From NCBI GenBank assembly GCA_964479535.1, contig CAYZMM010000002.1:248001-312000 (forward strand): 64,000 bases of DNA, read 5' to 3'. The stretch is from S015-6 sp964479535 (GTDB lineage: Bacteria > Desulfobacterota > DSWW01). The position numbers and the translations under genes are program-made. Below are positions 52,028 through 60,867 of the stretch, one piece after another; position 1 is the first letter of the stretch; every line of letters starts with the position of its first letter. The notes below the pieces were generated by a model. That model worked only from the letters and a program-made list of their open reading frames with translations. It was not told the origin of the DNA and did not search any database.

Positions 52028-52774
52028 TCACGACGTTCGCATGAGCCGGAAGATCACTTCCTTGGAAAAGGGGAGCACGTTCCCGTTCGCGTCCTCGTAG
52101 GTGAGGGTCACGATCGCGCGGGACGGCAGGTTCCGCCGCTGCTCCGAGTCCCACTCCGGCACGCTCTCCTCGTCCTTCAGGTTCACGAAACACTCCACCT
52201 GAAAGCCGACGAGGCGGTACCCGACGCCCCGGTCCGGGTGAATCCCCGTCGCCACCGGCGTCGGGGGTTCGTCGTACCGCTCGTCGAAGTCCTCGGGGGA
52301 CTCCTCCTTGCAGGTCAGGTCGTCCAGGGTCACATCTTCCCATTTGAGCAGGATCAGCTCCTCCCGCTTCTCGCTGTAGCGCGCCAGGTAGCAGACCTCG
52401 CTCTGGTCGCTCTCCCCGGTCCCGTCCGCCGAGCGCCCGTGCCCGTAGGTGGTGAAGAAGAGGTCGTCCTGGGGCATGTCGTACGATTCCCTGTCCTCCA
52501 CCCAGAAATAGGTCTCTGCGTTCCCGTTCGCCGGCGGCAGATGCCTGGACAGGTAGGCGCTGGCAAGCTCCCGGCCCATCTCGTCGAGAAGGGCGTAGGC
52601 CGACCGGTAGAGCTGGTTGCGGACCGAAAGGGTCTGCAGGGACCTGCCCGCCGTCCGGAGGCTGCTGTAGACCACGGACATGATGATCGCGGTGATCGCC
52701 AGGCCGATCATGATCTCGAGAAGTGTGAGACCCCTGTCCTTCGGGCCTATTGCAGGGTCGCCAGATACATGCAT
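52028..52774 (-). CDS. gspJ: type II secretion minor pseudopilin GspJ
   Basis: 248 residues from the ATG at 52774. Prepilin motif KDRG|LTLLEIMIGLAITAIIMSVVY with Glu +5. Then the GspJ body with QLYRSAYALLDEMGRELASAYLS and a long acidic middle (EESPEDFDERYDEPPTP). It starts 28 bp inside gspI; a longer frame upstream is out-of-frame sequence of gspI. Pseudopilus tip component. Confidence 0.9.
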   Translation of the reverse strand: MHVSGDPAIGPKDRGLTLLEIMIGLAITAIIMSVVYSSLRTAGRSLQTLSVRNQLYRSAYALLDEMGRELASAYLSRHLPPANGNAETYFWVEDRESYDMPQDDLFFTTYGHGRSADGTGESDQSEVCYLARYSEKREELILLKWEDVTLDDLTCKEESPEDFDERYDEPPTPVATGIHPDRGVGYRLVGFQVECFVNLKDEESVPEWDSEQRRNLPSRAIVTLTYEDANGNVLPFSKEVIFRLMRTS

Positions 52775-53199
52775 ACCTTCAGGCTGTTGCCTCCTCTTCC
52801 TTCTGCCCGTGAGGTGCGCGCGCGCCCCTCCTGCCCGGTGTCCCAGGTTACGGTGAGGTGGATGTCCCGGATCATCTGGGGGAGGAACTCGTTCTCCTCC
52901 ACCCGGAGGGTCCAGTGAAGGAATTCGTAGGGAGGGTCGAACACGCCCTCCTCGCTCGACCCGACCGCCGGAAGCTCGAAACGACCCACCGTGAGCACCT
53001 CGTCCATCTTCTCCATCGCCTTCATCGTTGCCAGGGTCACGTTCTGCGTCCTGGCCTGTGCACGAAGGGACTGGGCCTGGCCGTAGTGGATGGTGGTCAT
53101 CGCAATGCCGAGGATCGCCACGGCCACCATGATCTCGAGCAGGGTGAAGCCCGCAGATGGGCCTTTGCTGAATCGAGCTCTGCAAAATCTTGTACGCAT
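52747..53199 (-). CDS. gspI: type II secretion minor pseudopilin GspI
   Basis: 150 residues from the ATG at 53199. Prepilin motif SAG|FTLLEIMVAVAILGIAMT with Glu +5, then LATMKAMEKMDEVL and EEGVFDPPYEFLHWTLRVEE as in GspI. The leader before the cleavage site (MRTRFCRARFSKGPSA) is unusually basic, and its last codons (KGPSA) are encoded by a 16-bp sequence repeated at the far end of the palindromic element upstream (53325-53340). No Shine-Dalgarno is visible. The frame stays open through the element to 53394, so a longer start cannot be excluded. Confidence 0.88.
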   Translation of the reverse strand: MRTRFCRARFSKGPSAGFTLLEIMVAVAILGIAMTTIHYGQAQSLRAQARTQNVTLATMKAMEKMDEVLTVGRFELPAVGSSEEGVFDPPYEFLHWTLRVEENEFLPQMIRDIHLTVTWDTGQEGRARTSRAEGRGGNSLKVCMYLATLQ

Positions 53200-53224
53200 C
53201 TTGGCTTCAGCCAAAGCACCTGAC

Positions 53225-53354
53225 GGCAGGCTTACGAGAAAGGTCCAGATGCAAGGCGCGCGAAGTCCTGAGGAACGAGGCGTACGTGGTTGGTACGCCG
53301 CAGTGACGAAGGATGAGCGCAACGCCGCAGATGGGCCTTTCTCGTAAGCCTGCC
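53225..53354. repeat. 130-bp palindromic intergenic element in the gsp operon
   Basis: Terminal inverted repeats of 19 bp match exactly (GGCAGGCTTACGAGAAAGG at 53225-53243 with its complement at 53336-53354), with an imperfect longer palindrome inside and a central GTAC hairpin (CGTACGTGGTTGGTACG). It ends exactly at the gspH stop and lies 25 bp before the gspI start. I recall similar 'GATGCAAGGCG...GACGAAGGATGAGCGCAACGCC'-type intergenic repeats from several deltaproteobacterial genomes; that is memory, not a search. No ORF of its own. Confidence 0.85.
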
Positions 53355-53951
53355 TCATTTGAAGAGGTCCTCGTAGTACTCCTCGATCTCCCACCTCCCC
53401 TCGCGGACCTCGACCCTGCCGCCGTAACGGCTCAGGATCAGGGTGTAGAATCGGCCCTGCTTGTCTCCCAGACGGATCATCAGGGGGTCGGTGATGCCCC
53501 GCGGGGAGTACCAGTGCGAGAGGCTGCCCTTCTCCTGCTTCTCCTCATCCTGTCGGAAGCTTTCGATTTCACGAAAATAGACGCCGTCCTTGAGGCCGAA
53601 GCACTTCTCCTTGGACAGCGCGTCCTCCCCCACGATCTCGACCGATTCATCGGTGAACCGGGCGACCCACCTGCCCGTGGCGGCATCGAACCGGGCGGCG
53701 GTGGTGCAGTATTTGCCCTTGTCCAGGTCGTACCGGACCACGTGAGGCCGGGACGTGTTGGTCGCCATGGCCGAAGTGAGCTGAAGGGTTTCGGCGAGAC
53801 GGCGCGCGGACGTTCTCAGGTTGACTTCGGTGATCATGAAGAGCCGGGGGATGGAGAAGGATGCGAGGATCGCCATGAGAAGCATGACGATGCCCAGCTC
53901 GATGAGCGTCAGTCCCCGCGTTGAATCCAGCTTGGTCGCGGTCCGAAACAT
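53355..53951 (-). CDS. gspH: type II secretion minor pseudopilin GspH
   Basis: 198 residues. Prepilin motif STRG|LTLIELGIVMLLMAILASFS with Glu +5, ARRLAETLQLTSAMATN and a C-terminal beta domain with VEVREGRWEIEEYYEDLF. This is the GspH/FimT pattern. The ATG directly abuts the gspG stop. The palindromic element starts at its stop codon. Confidence 0.9.
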   Translation of the reverse strand: MFRTATKLDSTRGLTLIELGIVMLLMAILASFSIPRLFMITEVNLRTSARRLAETLQLTSAMATNTSRPHVVRYDLDKGKYCTTAARFDAATGRWVARFTDESVEIVGEDALSKEKCFGLKDGVYFREIESFRQDEEKQEKGSLSHWYSPRGITDPLMIRLGDKQGRFYTLILSRYGGRVEVREGRWEIEEYYEDLFK

Positions 53952-54389
53952 CTATTCCAGATTCCAGCTCTCGATGTCCTCGTTCTTTCCCTCTCCTCCG
54001 TCTTCTTCGTCGAACCCGTAGCTCTCCAGGTCGTAGTCGCCGTGCGAGCCGGGGCTGATGTACACGTACGGGTTGCCCCACGGATCGGTGGGAAGCTTGT
54101 CCAGGTAGCCTGATTCCGGGTAGTTCTTCGGCTGCTTTCCCACGGACGGCGGCGAGACCAGAGACTCCAGGCCCTGTTCGGTGGAGGGGTAGAAGCCGTT
54201 GTCCAGCCTGAACAGCTCGAGGGAGGTCTGAAGCTCGCGGATTTCCACCTGGGCCTTGGTTCTGCGGGCCTGCTCCGGACGATCGCCGACGCGGGTGAAG
54301 ATGACCGTGGCAAGGATGCCGAGGATCACGATGACCACCATCATCTCGATCAAGGTGATGCCTTTCTGGCTGGCCAGGATTCGTTTCAT
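53952..54389 (-). CDS. gspG: type II secretion major pseudopilin GspG
   Basis: 145 residues from the ATG at 54389, preceded by AAGGAG at 6 bp. Prepilin motif QKG|ITLIEMMVVIVILGILATV with Glu +5. Family marks: AQVEIRELQTSLELFRLDNGFYPSTEQGLESLV in pieces, and the calcium-site region DPWGNPYVYISPGSHGDYDL. Builds the pseudopilus shaft. The tail carries an acidic E/D/G-rich insert (DEEDGGEGKNEDIES). Confidence 0.95.
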   Translation of the reverse strand: MKRILASQKGITLIEMMVVIVILGILATVIFTRVGDRPEQARRTKAQVEIRELQTSLELFRLDNGFYPSTEQGLESLVSPPSVGKQPKNYPESGYLDKLPTDPWGNPYVYISPGSHGDYDLESYGFDEEDGGEGKNEDIESWNLE

Positions 54390-54429
54390 CGGGTTCTCCT
54401 TTCTTGAAGACAGCGCATGCTCGCGAAGG

Positions 54430-55653
54430 CTATCGAACAATCTGGTTGATCTCCAGCAGAGGGAGCAGGATCGAGATGACGATGAAGGCCACGATGAGCG
54501 CCATGCCGAGAATCAGCACAGGCTCCAGCAGGCTCATCAGGGTGGAGGCCAGGGTGTCCGCCTCCTCTTCGTAGATCTCCGCTACCTTCGAGAGCATCTC
54601 TTCCAGTTCGCCGCTCTGCTCGCCGCTTGCCATCATGTGGATGACGATGGGCGGGAAGATGCCGCTCCTTTTCAGCGGCTGGGACAGGGATGCCCCTTCG
54701 GTGACCGACTCGCGGGCCGAAGAGATCGCCTGGGCGAAGACAGCATGGTTCACGACGGCCTCGAGGATGTTCAGCGCCTTGAGCAGGGGGACCCCGCTGC
54801 TCAGCAGGGTGCTCAGGGTGCGCGTGAACCGGATCACGATCCCGAGCATGATCAGCCGGCCGAAGATCGGCAGCCTGAGCAGGAGCCGGTCATATTGCTC
54901 TCTGCCCCTGGGCGTCTGCCTGTAACGGGCCAGGCCGTAGCCGACCACGACCGCCAGCATCAGAAGCAGGAACCAGTACCCCCGCACGAAGTCGGAGATC
55001 CCGATCAGGATGACCGTGGGCAGGGGGAGCGCCTGTTCCAGCTCTTCGAAGATGGACACGAACTTCGGGACCACGAAGGTGAACAGGATGCCCAGTACGA
55101 GGAAGCCGACGACGGTCATGACGGCCGGGTAGATCAGGGCGGCGCGGATGCGGTTTCGGATCCGTACCTGCCCTTCCAGGTACTCGGCGAGACGGAACAG
55201 GACCAGTTCCAGCGCCCCGCTCGCCTCTCCGGCGCTGATCATGTTGACGTACAGGTCCGGGAACACCCTGGGAAAATCCTGCATGGCGGTTGCGAGAGCG
55301 CTCCCCTCGTTCACCCGTTCCCGGATCTGCGTGATGATCTTCTTCAGCTTCGGGTTGTCCACCTGGTCGGCCAGGGCATTCAGACCCGCCACCAGGGGCA
55401 GGCCCGCCTTGAGGAGGGTGGCCAGCTGCCGGGTCATCACCGCGATGTCCTGCGGGCTGATCCTCTGGAACAAGGTCTGAAAGGAGACGTCCTGGGACAA
55501 ACGGCCCTTCTGCTCCTTCTCCTCCACCACCTCGGTCGGGAAGATGCCGTCGGAACGGAGCTTCTGCCGGGCAAGCCGGGGGCTCTCCGCGTCGACGATG
55601 CCGCCGACGGTCTTGCCGCTCGCGTTGACCCCTTTGTATTCGAATACTGCCAA
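54430..55653 (-). CDS. gspF: type II secretion inner-membrane platform protein GspF
   Basis: 407 residues, from a TTG at 55653 that has GGAG 7 bp upstream and gives the family's usual start (AVFEYKGVNASGKTV); a longer ATG frame to 55695 has an unlikely N-terminus. Two T2SF domains: RQLATLLKAGLPLVAGLNALADQ with GSALATAMQDFPRVFPDLYVNMISAGEASG in pieces, then RFTRTLSTLLSSGVPLLKAL and FPPIVIHMMASGEQSGELEEML. Three membrane segments around residues 165-190, 215-240 and 375-400. Works with GspE. Confidence 0.94.
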   Translation of the reverse strand: MAVFEYKGVNASGKTVGGIVDAESPRLARQKLRSDGIFPTEVVEEKEQKGRLSQDVSFQTLFQRISPQDIAVMTRQLATLLKAGLPLVAGLNALADQVDNPKLKKIITQIRERVNEGSALATAMQDFPRVFPDLYVNMISAGEASGALELVLFRLAEYLEGQVRIRNRIRAALIYPAVMTVVGFLVLGILFTFVVPKFVSIFEELEQALPLPTVILIGISDFVRGYWFLLLMLAVVVGYGLARYRQTPRGREQYDRLLLRLPIFGRLIMLGIVIRFTRTLSTLLSSGVPLLKALNILEAVVNHAVFAQAISSARESVTEGASLSQPLKRSGIFPPIVIHMMASGEQSGELEEMLSKVAEIYEEEADTLASTLMSLLEPVLILGMALIVAFIVISILLPLLEINQIVR

Positions 55654-55717
55654 GAGTCTGCTCCATTGTGCACAAAGGCGGAATGCCGGACGCAAGGATG
55701 AGTCGGGAGCGGTGTCG

Positions 55718-57445
55718 CTACATGATCACGTCCTGGCTTACTCTTGCCACTTCCTGGACCGTGGTCAGCCCTGCAACGACCTTCTCGGCGCCGTCCTGCC
55801 GCAGGGTGGTCATGCCCTTGGCGATGGCCGACTTGCGAATGACATTCGCATCCGAACCCTTGAGGATCAGGTTCTGAATCTCATCGTCCACCATCAGAAG
55901 CTCGTAGATGCCGCTCCGCCCCATGTATCCCGTGTCGGCGCATTTCTGGCACCCGCCCCGTCGGTACAGGTGTCCGTTCTGAAGCCGATGGCGTTCGATC
56001 TGGAGCTCTTCGAGCTCTTCGTCCGTGGGGACGTACGGCTCCTTGCACCGCGGGCAGAGGACCCGGACCAGGCGCTGTGCCACCACGCCGGTCAAGGAGG
56101 AGGAGACGAGGAACGGTTCGATCCCCATGTCCACCAGCCGCGTGATGGCCGTCGGTGCATCGTTCGTGTGGAGCGTGCTGAGCACGAGATGCCCGGTCAA
56201 AGACGCCTGGATCGCGATTTCAGCGGTCTCGAGATCCCGGATCTCCCCGACCATGATCACATCCGGGTCCTGGCGTAGGATGGCCCGCAGCCCGCGGGCG
56301 AAGGTGAGGTCGATCTTCGGGTTCACCTGAATCTGGCCGATCCCCCTGAGCTGGTATTCGATCGGATCTTCCACGGTGATGATGTTCTTGTCCGGCGTGT
56401 TGATCTCGCTCAACGCCGCGTACAGGGTCGTGGTCTTGCCGGATCCTGTGGGTCCGGTCTCGAGCATGATGCCGTAGGACATGCGGATGAGCCTGCGCAT
56501 CTGCTCGAGCTTGCGCCCGCTCAACCCGATCTCCTCCAGCCGGAGGAGGACCTGCGTCCGGTCCAGAAGACGCATGACGATCCTTTCCCCGTGGGACGTG
56601 GGGATCACCGAGACGCGGATGTCCACATCTTTGCCGCCGATCTTGATCCGAATGCGTCCGTCCTGAGGAAGGCGCTTCTCCGCGATGTTCAGACCCGCCA
56701 TGATCTTGATGCGGGAGATGGTGCTCGACTGGAACCGCTTGGGCGGACGCACCATGTCGTAGAGCACGCCGTCGATTCGGAACCGGACCACCAGCTCCTT
56801 CTCGAAGGGCTCGATGTGGATGTCGCTGGCCCTCTGTTTCACCGAATTGTACAGAATGGAGTTCACGAGCCGGATGATCGGGGCCTCGTCAGAGGCATCG
56901 AGCAGGTCTTTCGGCTCTTCGAGCTCGGTGGTCAGCAGGTCGAGTTCCTCTTCGTGCAGGCCCTCGACCATTGCCTCGGTCGTCTCGGAGATCAGGTCGT
57001 AGGAGCGGTTGATCGCATGCATCACCGCAGAGGGCCGGGCCAGTACCGCCCGCACCGGCTTCTTGAGCAGCAGCTGAAGATCGTCCATCGGGGCGAGATC
57101 CAGCGGATCCGCCACCGCAACGTGGACGACGTCGTCCTCGCTCTTCAGGGGGATCAGCGAGTGCCGTTTGCAGAAGTTGATCGGGACGGTGCGCAGCACC
57201 TCGAGGTCGACCCAGCTGTCCGCGACCTCCTCCCAGTAGGGGATGTTCAGCTGCCGGCTCAAGGCCTTGAAGATCTCTTCCTCGGCGACCAGCTTCTGGC
57301 CGATCAGGACCTCCCCGATTCTTCCACCCCGCTCCCGCTGGATGGCAAGTGCACTCTCGAGCGCCTCCTCTGTGAGAGAGGTGGTCTCGAGCAGGATCTG
57401 TCCCAGCGCTCGGGGATCGCAGGTCGTGACGGTCGTCTTCGCCAT
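55718..57445 (-). CDS. gspE: type II secretion ATPase GspE
   Basis: 575 residues. N1E domain (LGQILLETTSLTEEALESAL, IGEVLIGQKLVAEEE), then the ATPase: APIIRLVNSILYNSVKQRASDIHIEP in pieces, Walker A GPTGSGKT, Asp box ITVEDPIEYQL, Walker B PDVIMVGEIRD, His box STLHTNDAPTAITRL, and the C4 zinc module CPRC ... CQKC near residues 468-505. Powers pseudopilus assembly. 6 bp after gspD. Confidence 0.96.
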   Translation of the reverse strand: MAKTTVTTCDPRALGQILLETTSLTEEALESALAIQRERGGRIGEVLIGQKLVAEEEIFKALSRQLNIPYWEEVADSWVDLEVLRTVPINFCKRHSLIPLKSEDDVVHVAVADPLDLAPMDDLQLLLKKPVRAVLARPSAVMHAINRSYDLISETTEAMVEGLHEEELDLLTTELEEPKDLLDASDEAPIIRLVNSILYNSVKQRASDIHIEPFEKELVVRFRIDGVLYDMVRPPKRFQSSTISRIKIMAGLNIAEKRLPQDGRIRIKIGGKDVDIRVSVIPTSHGERIVMRLLDRTQVLLRLEEIGLSGRKLEQMRRLIRMSYGIMLETGPTGSGKTTTLYAALSEINTPDKNIITVEDPIEYQLRGIGQIQVNPKIDLTFARGLRAILRQDPDVIMVGEIRDLETAEIAIQASLTGHLVLSTLHTNDAPTAITRLVDMGIEPFLVSSSLTGVVAQRLVRVLCPRCKEPYVPTDEELEELQIERHRLQNGHLYRRGGCQKCADTGYMGRSGIYELLMVDDEIQNLILKGSDANVIRKSAIAKGMTTLRQDGAEKVVAGLTTVQEVARVSQDVIM

Positions 57446-57451
57446 AGCCCC

Positions 57452-59803
57452 TTACTCGTTCGGCAGGTCCGGCAGGGCCGGTGAATCCAGCCTCTCGGCC
57501 CCTCGGATCGTTACTTCGTATTTCGGCTCGTCCGTCTCCAGTCGGCTCGTGTCCTCCACCGGCATTTCCTCTGCGGGAGCCTCCCCGACCGGCATCTCCT
57601 CCACCTCTTGGGGCTTCTCCTTTTCCATCTCCTCGACATGGCTTTCGGGCATGTCCGAGGCCTTGCCCTGGAAGGGTCGAACGTCCAGGTGCTCGACCGG
57701 CAGCTCGTGACGGTCCTTGTACTCGAGCATCCTTGCCTTCTTCTGCTGGTAGAGCCTCTGCACGTCCTGATCCTCACGGACGATCGTGGGCGTCAGGAAA
57801 ATGAGCAGGTTCTGTTTTTCGACGGTCTCGGACTCGGCCCGGAACAGCCAGCCCAGTGCCGGGATGTCGCCGAGCCAGGGGACCTTCCGCACGTTCGTCC
57901 GTACGCGGTCCTCCATCAGGCCGCCCACGATGATGGTCTGGCCGTCCCTGACGAGGACCGTGTTCGTCGATTTTCGTTCCGATGTGGTGGGCCCGACCCG
58001 GTTCGGGTCCTGGCCGACCGGGCTTTCGATGAGGGACGAGATCTCCTGGTAGAGCTCGAGCTGGATGTAGTCCCCCTCGGTGATCTGGGGCGTGAAGCGG
58101 AGGGTGATGCCGACGCTTTCCCGCTGGACCGACTGGACCGTGCTCACGGTGCTCTGGCTCGTAGAGGTGACGAAGGGAACGTTTCGGCCGACGACGATCT
58201 CCGCCTCTTCGTTGTCCATGGCGATCAGGTGTGGCGTGGACAGGAGGTTTGCCTTGGTCGTCTGGTTCAGGGCATTGATGACGAGGGTGTTGGCGGGCAG
58301 GTAGATCGGGTTGCCCGTTGCCGGATCCGTTCCGACCTGGACCCGGTCGAAGATTCCGCCCAGGGTAAGCCCGGCCTGGGTGCCCAGGTCCAGAGGAAAC
58401 AGGCCGGTATCCGTGTCGGTCGGCAACGACCCGGAGGCAAGGGAGGTTGCGCTCCCGATCAGCTCGTTTGCGCCGAGGCCGTAATTCGTGCCGCCCAGGA
58501 GTACATTGCTCACGTCGTCGCCGCTCTCCAGGGGAATCGCCCCCCGCCACTCGATCCCGAGGTCCTGAAGGACCGAGGGCTGGATTTCCATGATGACCGC
58601 CTCTACGTAGACCTGCTTTCTCCGGATGTCGAGCTTCTCGATTACGTTTTTCAGGGTGAGATAGTCCCTCGGCGTCGCGACGATGATGAGTGAATTGGTG
58701 GCGACGTCCGCCGTGATGCTGACCTCTCCCTCAAAGGAAGCCATGGTCCGGGCGATGGCGGGGGGGCGTCCCTTGTTGCCCACACCGTTTCCCGCCAGGG
58801 ATTTGGCCCCGGAGACGAGGTCACTCAGCACCGTGGCGGTGTCCTCCGCGTTGGCGTACTCCAGGTAGTAGACATTGATGTTGCCGTAGGCACGAGGGGT
58901 GTCGTAGTCCAGCTTGTGGACGAGCTCCCGGATTTCGTCGAGCTGCGTTTCCGTGGCCAGGACGATCAGCGAGTTGGTCCGGTCGTCCGCGATGATCTTG
59001 CCGGTGAAGCCCTGATTCGCCGCGGCGGCCGTCACTCTCGCGGTCCTCCGTCGGCTTCTCCTTCTCTGGGCGGCGGTCTGCTGGGCCCCCCCCGGTGCGG
59101 TGGAGGTTGCCAGGGTCTGCAGGATCTCCTGGAGCTGTTGCGCCATGGAATCGGCAGAGGCGTATTCCAGGGGGAGCACGTCCATCTCCATCTCGTCCGC
59201 ACGCACGTCCAGCTGCTTCACGATCCTCAACAGTCGCGTGATGTTGGAGGAGGTGTCCGTGATGATCAGGGTGTTGGTGGGGCCGTAGGCGTCGATCTTG
59301 CTTTCCCGGGACATGAGAGGCTTGAAGATCTTCACCATCTCGTCCGGGTCCACGTACTCGAGCGTTACGAGCCGCGTGATCAGCGTGTCGCTCTCCGGTG
59401 CCCGTTCCCTGCCGACAACGGTCGTCACGCTCTTCTCGATGGCCTCTTTTGCGGGCACGATCTTGGTGACGCTGCCCGCCGGTACCGTGGCCAGGCCCTT
59501 GATCTCCAGAATCGACTCGAAGACCTGGTAGGCCTCCCCCTTGGTGATCTTCGTGGGAGAGATGACCGTGACCTTCTTGCCCTTGACCCTCTCGTCGAGA
59601 ATGAAGTTCCTGCCGGTGAGTTCGCTGATGAACTTGATCAGAACCGTGAGATCCACCTCCTGGAAGTCCATGGTGATCATGGCCTCGTCGTAGTCGGGCT
59701 CTCCTTGCTGGGAAACGACGTGGGAGGGCCCTGCCAGAAGGGGGCAGGCCACCGCGAAAAAGAGAATGGCGAATCGTAACCCGAGTCTTCTTCTGTCCAT
59801 CAA
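57452..59803 (-). CDS. gspD: type II secretion secretin GspD
   Basis: 783 residues. Signal peptide (LGLRFAILFFAVACPLLAGP), N0 domain with MDFQEVDLTVLIKFISELTGRNFILDERVKG in pieces, three N1-N3 repeats with the typical VPLEYASADSMAQQL and DDRTNSLIVLAT segments, and the secretin domain: SVLQDLGIEWRG, LLSTPHLIAMDNEEAEIVVGRNVPF in pieces, LVRDGQTIIVGGLM, PWLGDIPALGWLFR, LLIFLTPTIV. An E/P-rich tail of about 70 residues follows. A Ser/Arg-rich loop in N2-N3 (QQTAAQRRRSRRRTARV) is unusually basic. Outer-membrane channel of the T2SS. Confidence 0.96.
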   Translation of the reverse strand: MMDRRRLGLRFAILFFAVACPLLAGPSHVVSQQGEPDYDEAMITMDFQEVDLTVLIKFISELTGRNFILDERVKGKKVTVISPTKITKGEAYQVFESILEIKGLATVPAGSVTKIVPAKEAIEKSVTTVVGRERAPESDTLITRLVTLEYVDPDEMVKIFKPLMSRESKIDAYGPTNTLIITDTSSNITRLLRIVKQLDVRADEMEMDVLPLEYASADSMAQQLQEILQTLATSTAPGGAQQTAAQRRRSRRRTARVTAAAANQGFTGKIIADDRTNSLIVLATETQLDEIRELVHKLDYDTPRAYGNINVYYLEYANAEDTATVLSDLVSGAKSLAGNGVGNKGRPPAIARTMASFEGEVSITADVATNSLIIVATPRDYLTLKNVIEKLDIRRKQVYVEAVIMEIQPSVLQDLGIEWRGAIPLESGDDVSNVLLGGTNYGLGANELIGSATSLASGSLPTDTDTGLFPLDLGTQAGLTLGGIFDRVQVGTDPATGNPIYLPANTLVINALNQTTKANLLSTPHLIAMDNEEAEIVVGRNVPFVTSTSQSTVSTVQSVQRESVGITLRFTPQITEGDYIQLELYQEISSLIESPVGQDPNRVGPTTSERKSTNTVLVRDGQTIIVGGLMEDRVRTNVRKVPWLGDIPALGWLFRAESETVEKQNLLIFLTPTIVREDQDVQRLYQQKKARMLEYKDRHELPVEHLDVRPFQGKASDMPESHVEEMEKEKPQEVEEMPVGEAPAEEMPVEDTSRLETDEPKYEVTIRGAERLDSPALPDLPNE

Positions 59804-59827
59804 GAACTCCCTGCCTTTCGGTTTGCC

Positions 59828-60727
59828 CTATCGGATCTCGTAACTGAAATTCTGGGTCTGTCCTCTCCGGGAGATTTCTACATTGAGGTTCTTCTCGTTT
59901 CTCAGTTCCTGGAAGATCTGGAAGGCCTTCTCAGGGGAGGAGATGTCGTTGTCGTTCACCTTCCGGATGACGTCGCCGTTCTGAAGGCCGACCTTGGCAA
60001 AGATGCTGTCCGGCTTGATGGCGAAGACCTTGAAGCCGTCCGCCTTTCCGTCCTGGAAGTTCGGCACGATCCGGATCTGGGTCAGCAGCTGATTGATGTT
60101 GCCAAGGGCGTTCTCGACTTCCGACTCGTCGACCACGAACTCGGAATCCGAGACCTTCCTGACTTGATAGTCCCCCTTGTTCCGGGTAGTGCCCGTATAG
60201 CGGACCGGGCGAGAGGGCTGCTTCTTCTCGTCCGGCTCCGGGCACTCGAGGATCTCTTCGGCGTTGTTCCGGAGCACGACCACGCTGCAGCGGGCGATGG
60301 ACAGGACCCGGGCCTGGTCCTGGACCATGTCATCCACCTGGTAGAGTTCTTGTGTGCGGGCCTGATGGTCTTCTATGACGGCAAAGGAGATTTCGGGCGT
60401 TCCCACAACCGTTCCGATCAGCTCCACGTTCATATCCGTCTTCTTCAACGGCTCCGTGCTCTTGGCGACTTCAGGGAGCTTGGCCGCCACCGGCTCGTCC
60501 GTGTGTGCACTGTTGAAGACGTTTTCCTTGGAGATCGTCTCGTAGAGGCGCTGGGATTTCCTTCGGGCCACCTTTCTCTCGGTCTGGCGCGGACGGGCGC
60601 TTTCGCTCACGCTCGGCTCCGGTGGAAGCAGCTTGGGGAGCGCGACCGTATATCCGATCCGGACGATGAGGTAGGCGAGAAAGCACAGGAAGATCAGGTT
60701 CTTGATCCAGAGGTACTTTTTCCACAT
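59828..60727 (-). CDS. gspC: type II secretion protein GspC
   Basis: 299 residues. Inner-membrane anchor (IFLCFLAYLIVRIGYTV, residues 13-29), a homology-region domain (VELIGTVVGTPEISFAVIED, RSVVVLRNNAEE-like CSVVVLRNNAEEILECPE), and a C-terminal PDZ domain (FAIKPDSIFAKVGLQNGDVIRKVND in pieces). GspC links the platform to the secretin. First gene of the operon, with a promoter about 90 bp upstream. Confidence 0.92.
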   Translation of the reverse strand: MWKKYLWIKNLIFLCFLAYLIVRIGYTVALPKLLPPEPSVSESARPRQTERKVARRKSQRLYETISKENVFNSAHTDEPVAAKLPEVAKSTEPLKKTDMNVELIGTVVGTPEISFAVIEDHQARTQELYQVDDMVQDQARVLSIARCSVVVLRNNAEEILECPEPDEKKQPSRPVRYTGTTRNKGDYQVRKVSDSEFVVDESEVENALGNINQLLTQIRIVPNFQDGKADGFKVFAIKPDSIFAKVGLQNGDVIRKVNDNDISSPEKAFQIFQELRNEKNLNVEISRRGQTQNFSYEIR

Positions 60728-60793
60728 AACAGGGCCGACGTAGGTCTAATTTGTTTGAGAAGTTGTTTGCTTATTAGTTGAAAGAGCTCTATT

Positions 60794-60822
60794 TTGAAAG
60801 AGATTTGATGTGCAATTATAGA
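60794..60822 (+). promoter_or_regulatory. sigma-70 promoter of the exported DUF192 gene
   Basis: TTGAAA (60794-60799), 17-bp spacer, TATAGA (60817-60822). Start expected near 60829, ahead of the ATG at 60868. It overlaps the divergent gspC promoter. Confidence 0.6.
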
Positions 60823-60843
60823 AAGGTGCTCCTCGAAAAGCAA
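60815..60843 (-). promoter_or_regulatory. sigma-70 promoter of the gsp operon
   Basis: Minus strand TTGCTT (60843-60838), 17-bp spacer, perfect TATAAT (60820-60815). Start expected near 60808, leader of about 80 nt to gspC. Its -10 shares bases with the -10 of the plus-strand promoter. Confidence 0.65.
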
Positions 60844-60867
60844 GCATCTTTCTGGAATGGAATTTCG

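Noticed and set aside
48607..52044. A 1,145-codon open frame on the plus strand
   Set aside because: Antisense to gspM, gspL and gspK. No recognisable motif; composition is that of mirrored GC-rich code.
52775..53185. N-terminal extension of gspJ
   Set aside because: Out-of-frame sequence of gspI; the prepilin leader of GspJ begins near 52774.
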